Assembly (NCBI RefSeq): GCF_000315915.1
Contig: NC_020192.1
Coordinates: forward strand, 1-64,000
DNA from: Henningerozyma blattae CBS 6284
Lineage: Eukaryota; Ascomycota; Saccharomycetes; Saccharomycetales; Saccharomycetaceae
Direction of reading: 5' to 3'
DNA length: 64,000 nucleotides
The position numbers and the translations under genes were made by a program. Positions 61,443 to 64,000 of the stretch are shown here, one piece after another. Each line of letters opens with the position of its first letter. Within the stretch, counting starts at the first letter, position 1. The notes under the pieces were generated by a model. The model had not been told where the DNA came from and searched no databases. It saw only the letters and a program-made list of their open reading frames with translations.

Positions 61443-64000
61443 TCAGATTTGAGAAAGCTCATTCAACCAATTTATAATTTGCTGCTTGGTTGGTTCATGA
61501 GTAATAGCATTATCCATCCCTGACATGAATTTCTCTGTTAATAACTTATATTCGGTAGAGTATTTTCTTAATAAACTTTTAATAAAGCTTAAAGCAGTTT
61601 TATATTTCCAAATCAAATCAAATCTTGGTAAATCATTTTCTAGATCAGTATCTTCTAAAATAATTGGATCATCGATTTCTTGATCTAAATTTACGCCCAA
61701 TTCAACTACTGTCTTATTAAGAATGATGCATAATTGTTCAAAAGTATATTCAAAATCACTTCCCGAATCAACTTCACCAATTACTCTTTGTGACAGATTT
61801 CTAAAGATTGCATTCATTGCAGTATCATCTGACAATGAATAATTTTTGTTATTAAACTCTGTAAAAGTGAATTTAATAATGGATTTGGCAGAAATTAAGC
61901 CAGCATGTTTAAAGGCATCTGCAACTAAAAACCCAGTTTGAGAATTAGTATTCCAAAATCTTAAAATAGCTTCCACAATAATTTGTTCTTTATATTCTTG
62001 GTCTAATTCAATTTTATTAAAAATATGCTGTAAGTCATCTTTTATATCATTAATATACTTATTAGCATGAGATAGAGATCTACTACCAGAATGAACAACA
62101 GATTGGATTAACAAAATAATAATGAATTTATTATAATCAACAATTAAATTATCAGATTTTAATTCTTCTAATAAAGTTTCTAATTCAGTAACTTCTTTTT
62201 GGTTAATAGCTTTATGAATATAATCTAAAATTTTACGAACATTTTCACATAATGGGAAGGAATCTTGCCTAAATAACAAATCATTTTTTTTTAAGTCATT
62301 ATCATTTAAATCATAGTTGAATAATAAAGATTGATAATATGATAATAATTGATCTTTGGGAATATATGAAGTATCCAAATATTGTTTAAATTCCATTGGT
62401 AAACTATCTTCAATATCCAAAGAATTAGATGTTAATCTTAATTCTTTTTGAATTAAATTTCTTGCAAATGAAACTTTTGGATTATAAAAAGTTTTTGAAA
62501 ATTTAATTGAATCATTTTCCCATTCATTCCATTTCCATGAAAAATTGAAATTACTCATTTGTACTGAAAACCAATCTAAATATCTTAATTTTAATTCTAA
62601 GTCCAATGAATCTAAATTAGAATAAAAATATCTAAAAGCTCTACCGAAGACTGGTGCAATTGCTTTTGGAGAATTTTTACAAATTTCAACCAATAAAGTA
62701 TAGAAATATGCAAATGGTTGTGACAAATCTGGTAATTTAAATAAAAGTCCCAAAATTGTCTCAATAGCTAAATCTTCGATTTTAAATGTTGGAATTAAAG
62801 GATTATCTTCAAAAGTTTCAATTAACTGTGCAATAGATTCACCTGGTGGCGCAAATAAGTTTGGCTTAAAGAACAAATCTAAAGTGATTACCTGTCTAGC
62901 GACTTCTTTTCTATTAAATTCCATACTCTCCACCATATCAATGATAATATCATTAAACAATTGACCTGGATAAGTGTTGATTGGAACCATTGTTGAAAAA
63001 TCGCCTACTGAATTTGGTAAATAAACATGGAAATCATATCTTGGAGTTTTCCACATCTTATCTACAGATCCAATAAAATCAGAATCTAATTTACTGAATG
63101 GTAATAATTCTTCGGTAGTTGGTAATTTTAACGTTTCATTAAAACCTTGATCTGGTGAAACATTTGGATCTAAATGTGACCAATCAATAAATAGTTCATT
63201 TAATTGTTGCATATCATTTGATAAAATTCTTTTGACATTTGGTAAGATTAATTCAATTAATAATTGCCTTTTATATGGAGGGTTTTTGCTATTATATTCA
63301 TTTAATAAATCTAACTGAATATTATTAATAGTGAAATTATTTTCTAAATCAATAATTAAATTTTCAATTTTAGATTTCAATTCTTCATTTGATTTATTAA
63401 AATAAAACATATATGGAACATTAATCAAAGTATTTGTATAGATCAATTCAGATAATGGATTTCTAATTGATGGATCAGACTTATTTAATTCAATTGCAAG
63501 ATCAAAAAATTGTTTAAACAAATTAATTAAATCGTCTACAATGAGTAATGGACTTAATAGAGCAAAAAATCTTAATATTAATTTTGATTTATTCCAAACA
63601 CCAGTATCTTCTGATGGAATCTCCTCATCTTCATTTAAAACAATGGATTTATTAATTAAATTTTGTAATTCATCAAAAAAATAATTTATAATACTTTTAC
63701 CAGCAACTAAGTTTTGTTTATGAACATGCATTGTTAAAAGGGCAATCGATGGTTGTTTTTGTGGTTGTTCAAATATAACAGATTTTAAAGTCTGTAATAA
63801 AGCATCGTTAAAATATTCTTCATGGCCATATTCATTACTTATTGCTTCACTTAAGAATTTGATATCATCATCGAATGCCTTAATTGATTCACCAATAGTA
63901 CGGATATCAGGCATCATTTCTTTACATAATTGAACCACTGGAGGAATTCTTTGTTTTTTTGGGCCACGAGGTCTATAATCATGAAACCCTTCATCATCAT
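61443..64000 (-). CDS. STO1: Nuclear cap-binding complex large subunit Sto1/Cbc1 (5' end beyond window)
   Basis: The visible ~851 residues match S. cerevisiae Sto1/Cbc80 (861 aa), the MIF4G-fold scaffold of the nuclear cap-binding complex that works with Cbc2 in splicing, export and decay. The frame stays open to the window edge: before VVQLCKEMMPDIRTIGESIK it reads DYRPRGPKKQRIPP, a basic stretch like the yeast N-terminal nuclear signal. The true start is therefore outside the window; the GTG at 63938 is not a start. In S. cerevisiae the gene has an intron very near its 5' end, which could not be seen here. It follows RAD5 and SAS2, matching YMR125W. Confidence 0.96.
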   Translation of the reverse strand, partial: DDEGFHDYRPRGPKKQRIPPVVQLCKEMMPDIRTIGESIKAFDDDIKFLSEAISNEYGHEEYFNDALLQTLKSVIFEQPQKQPSIALLTMHVHKQNLVAGKSIINYFFDELQNLINKSIVLNEDEEIPSEDTGVWNKSKLILRFFALLSPLLIVDDLINLFKQFFDLAIELNKSDPSIRNPLSELIYTNTLINVPYMFYFNKSNEELKSKIENLIIDLENNFTINNIQLDLLNEYNSKNPPYKRQLLIELILPNVKRILSNDMQQLNELFIDWSHLDPNVSPDQGFNETLKLPTTEELLPFSKLDSDFIGSVDKMWKTPRYDFHVYLPNSVGDFSTMVPINTYPGQLFNDIIIDMVESMEFNRKEVARQVITLDLFFKPNLFAPPGESIAQLIETFEDNPLIPTFKIEDLAIETILGLLFKLPDLSQPFAYFYTLLVEICKNSPKAIAPVFGRAFRYFYSNLDSLDLELKLRYLDWFSVQMSNFNFSWKWNEWENDSIKFSKTFYNPKVSFARNLIQKELRLTSNSLDIEDSLPMEFKQYLDTSYIPKDQLLSYYQSLLFNYDLNDNDLKKNDLLFRQDSFPLCENVRKILDYIHKAINQKEVTELETLLEELKSDNLIVDYNKFIIILLIQSVVHSGSRSLSHANKYINDIKDDLQHIFNKIELDQEYKEQIIVEAILRFWNTNSQTGFLVADAFKHAGLISAKSIIKFTFTEFNNKNYSLSDDTAMNAIFRNLSQRVIGEVDSGSDFEYTFEQLCIILNKTVVELGVNLDQEIDDPIILEDTDLENDLPRFDLIWKYKTALSFIKSLLRKYSTEYKLLTEKFMSGMDNAITHEPTKQQIINWLNELSQI

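Overview
The window is a stretch of a budding-yeast nuclear chromosome (family Saccharomycetaceae or a close relative). The evidence is strongly AT-rich, compact DNA, intron-poor genes recognisable one by one as orthologues of Saccharomyces cerevisiae genes, a hexose-transporter (HXT) fragment, Ty1/copia debris and a yeast-type intron-containing tRNA-Lys(UUU). The species cannot be named from the sequence alone.

Region 1 (1-8380) is a repeat-rich, probably subtelomeric segment with three assembly gaps (699-718, 7182-7281, 7965-7984). It holds two copies of a ~675 bp flank repeat (4-698 and 7282-7960), the start of a third copy (8321-8373), the 3' end of an HXT gene (7985-8214), a promoter-like stretch leading into a gap (6771-7181), a tRNA-Lys gene (1518-1611) and a degenerate minus-strand Ty1/copia pol (about 2788-6150) with two decayed gag-like starts beyond it. 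The simplest reading is a tandem HXT array whose near-identical ORFs collapsed into the gaps.

Region 2 (8943-39699) starts with a GT71 alpha-1,3-mannosyltransferase whose membrane anchor is frameshifted. It continues with orthologues of MDJ2, PFA3, RRP40, FIG4, PPM2/TYW4, LEM3, ARG8, KRE1 (frameshifted), VNX1, CDC33, RTC1/SEA2, HXT14 and BSC6. From MDJ2 to BSC6 these interleave two sister blocks of S. cerevisiae (chrXIV-left YNL328C-YNL318C and chrXV-left YOL142W-YOL137W).

Region 3 (40021-64000) holds DPI35, MLH2, POM152, RSC58, ECM16/DHR1, SAS2, RAD5 and STO1/CBC1 (cut by the window edge). It interleaves another sister pair (YMR125W-YMR130W and YLR032W-YLR035C). Such merged order is what a lineage without the whole-genome duplication, or one ancestral-like track, would show. 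A breakpoint relative to S. cerevisiae order lies between BSC6 and DPI35.

Most genes are independent housekeeping functions: arginine synthesis, exosome and ribosome biogenesis, translation initiation, DNA repair and damage tolerance, chromatin, nuclear pore, cap binding, lipid flipping and vacuole biology. Recognisable control sites include twin Gcn4 sites before ARG8, Reb1 sites before CDC33 and POM152, and TTAGGG-type (Tbf1-like) sites before RAD5 and between RSC58 and POM152. I found no wholly new system; the second-look items are the collapsed HXT array, the gene-order signature, two homopolymer frameshifts, the duplicated gag-like starts and the Tbf1-like promoters.
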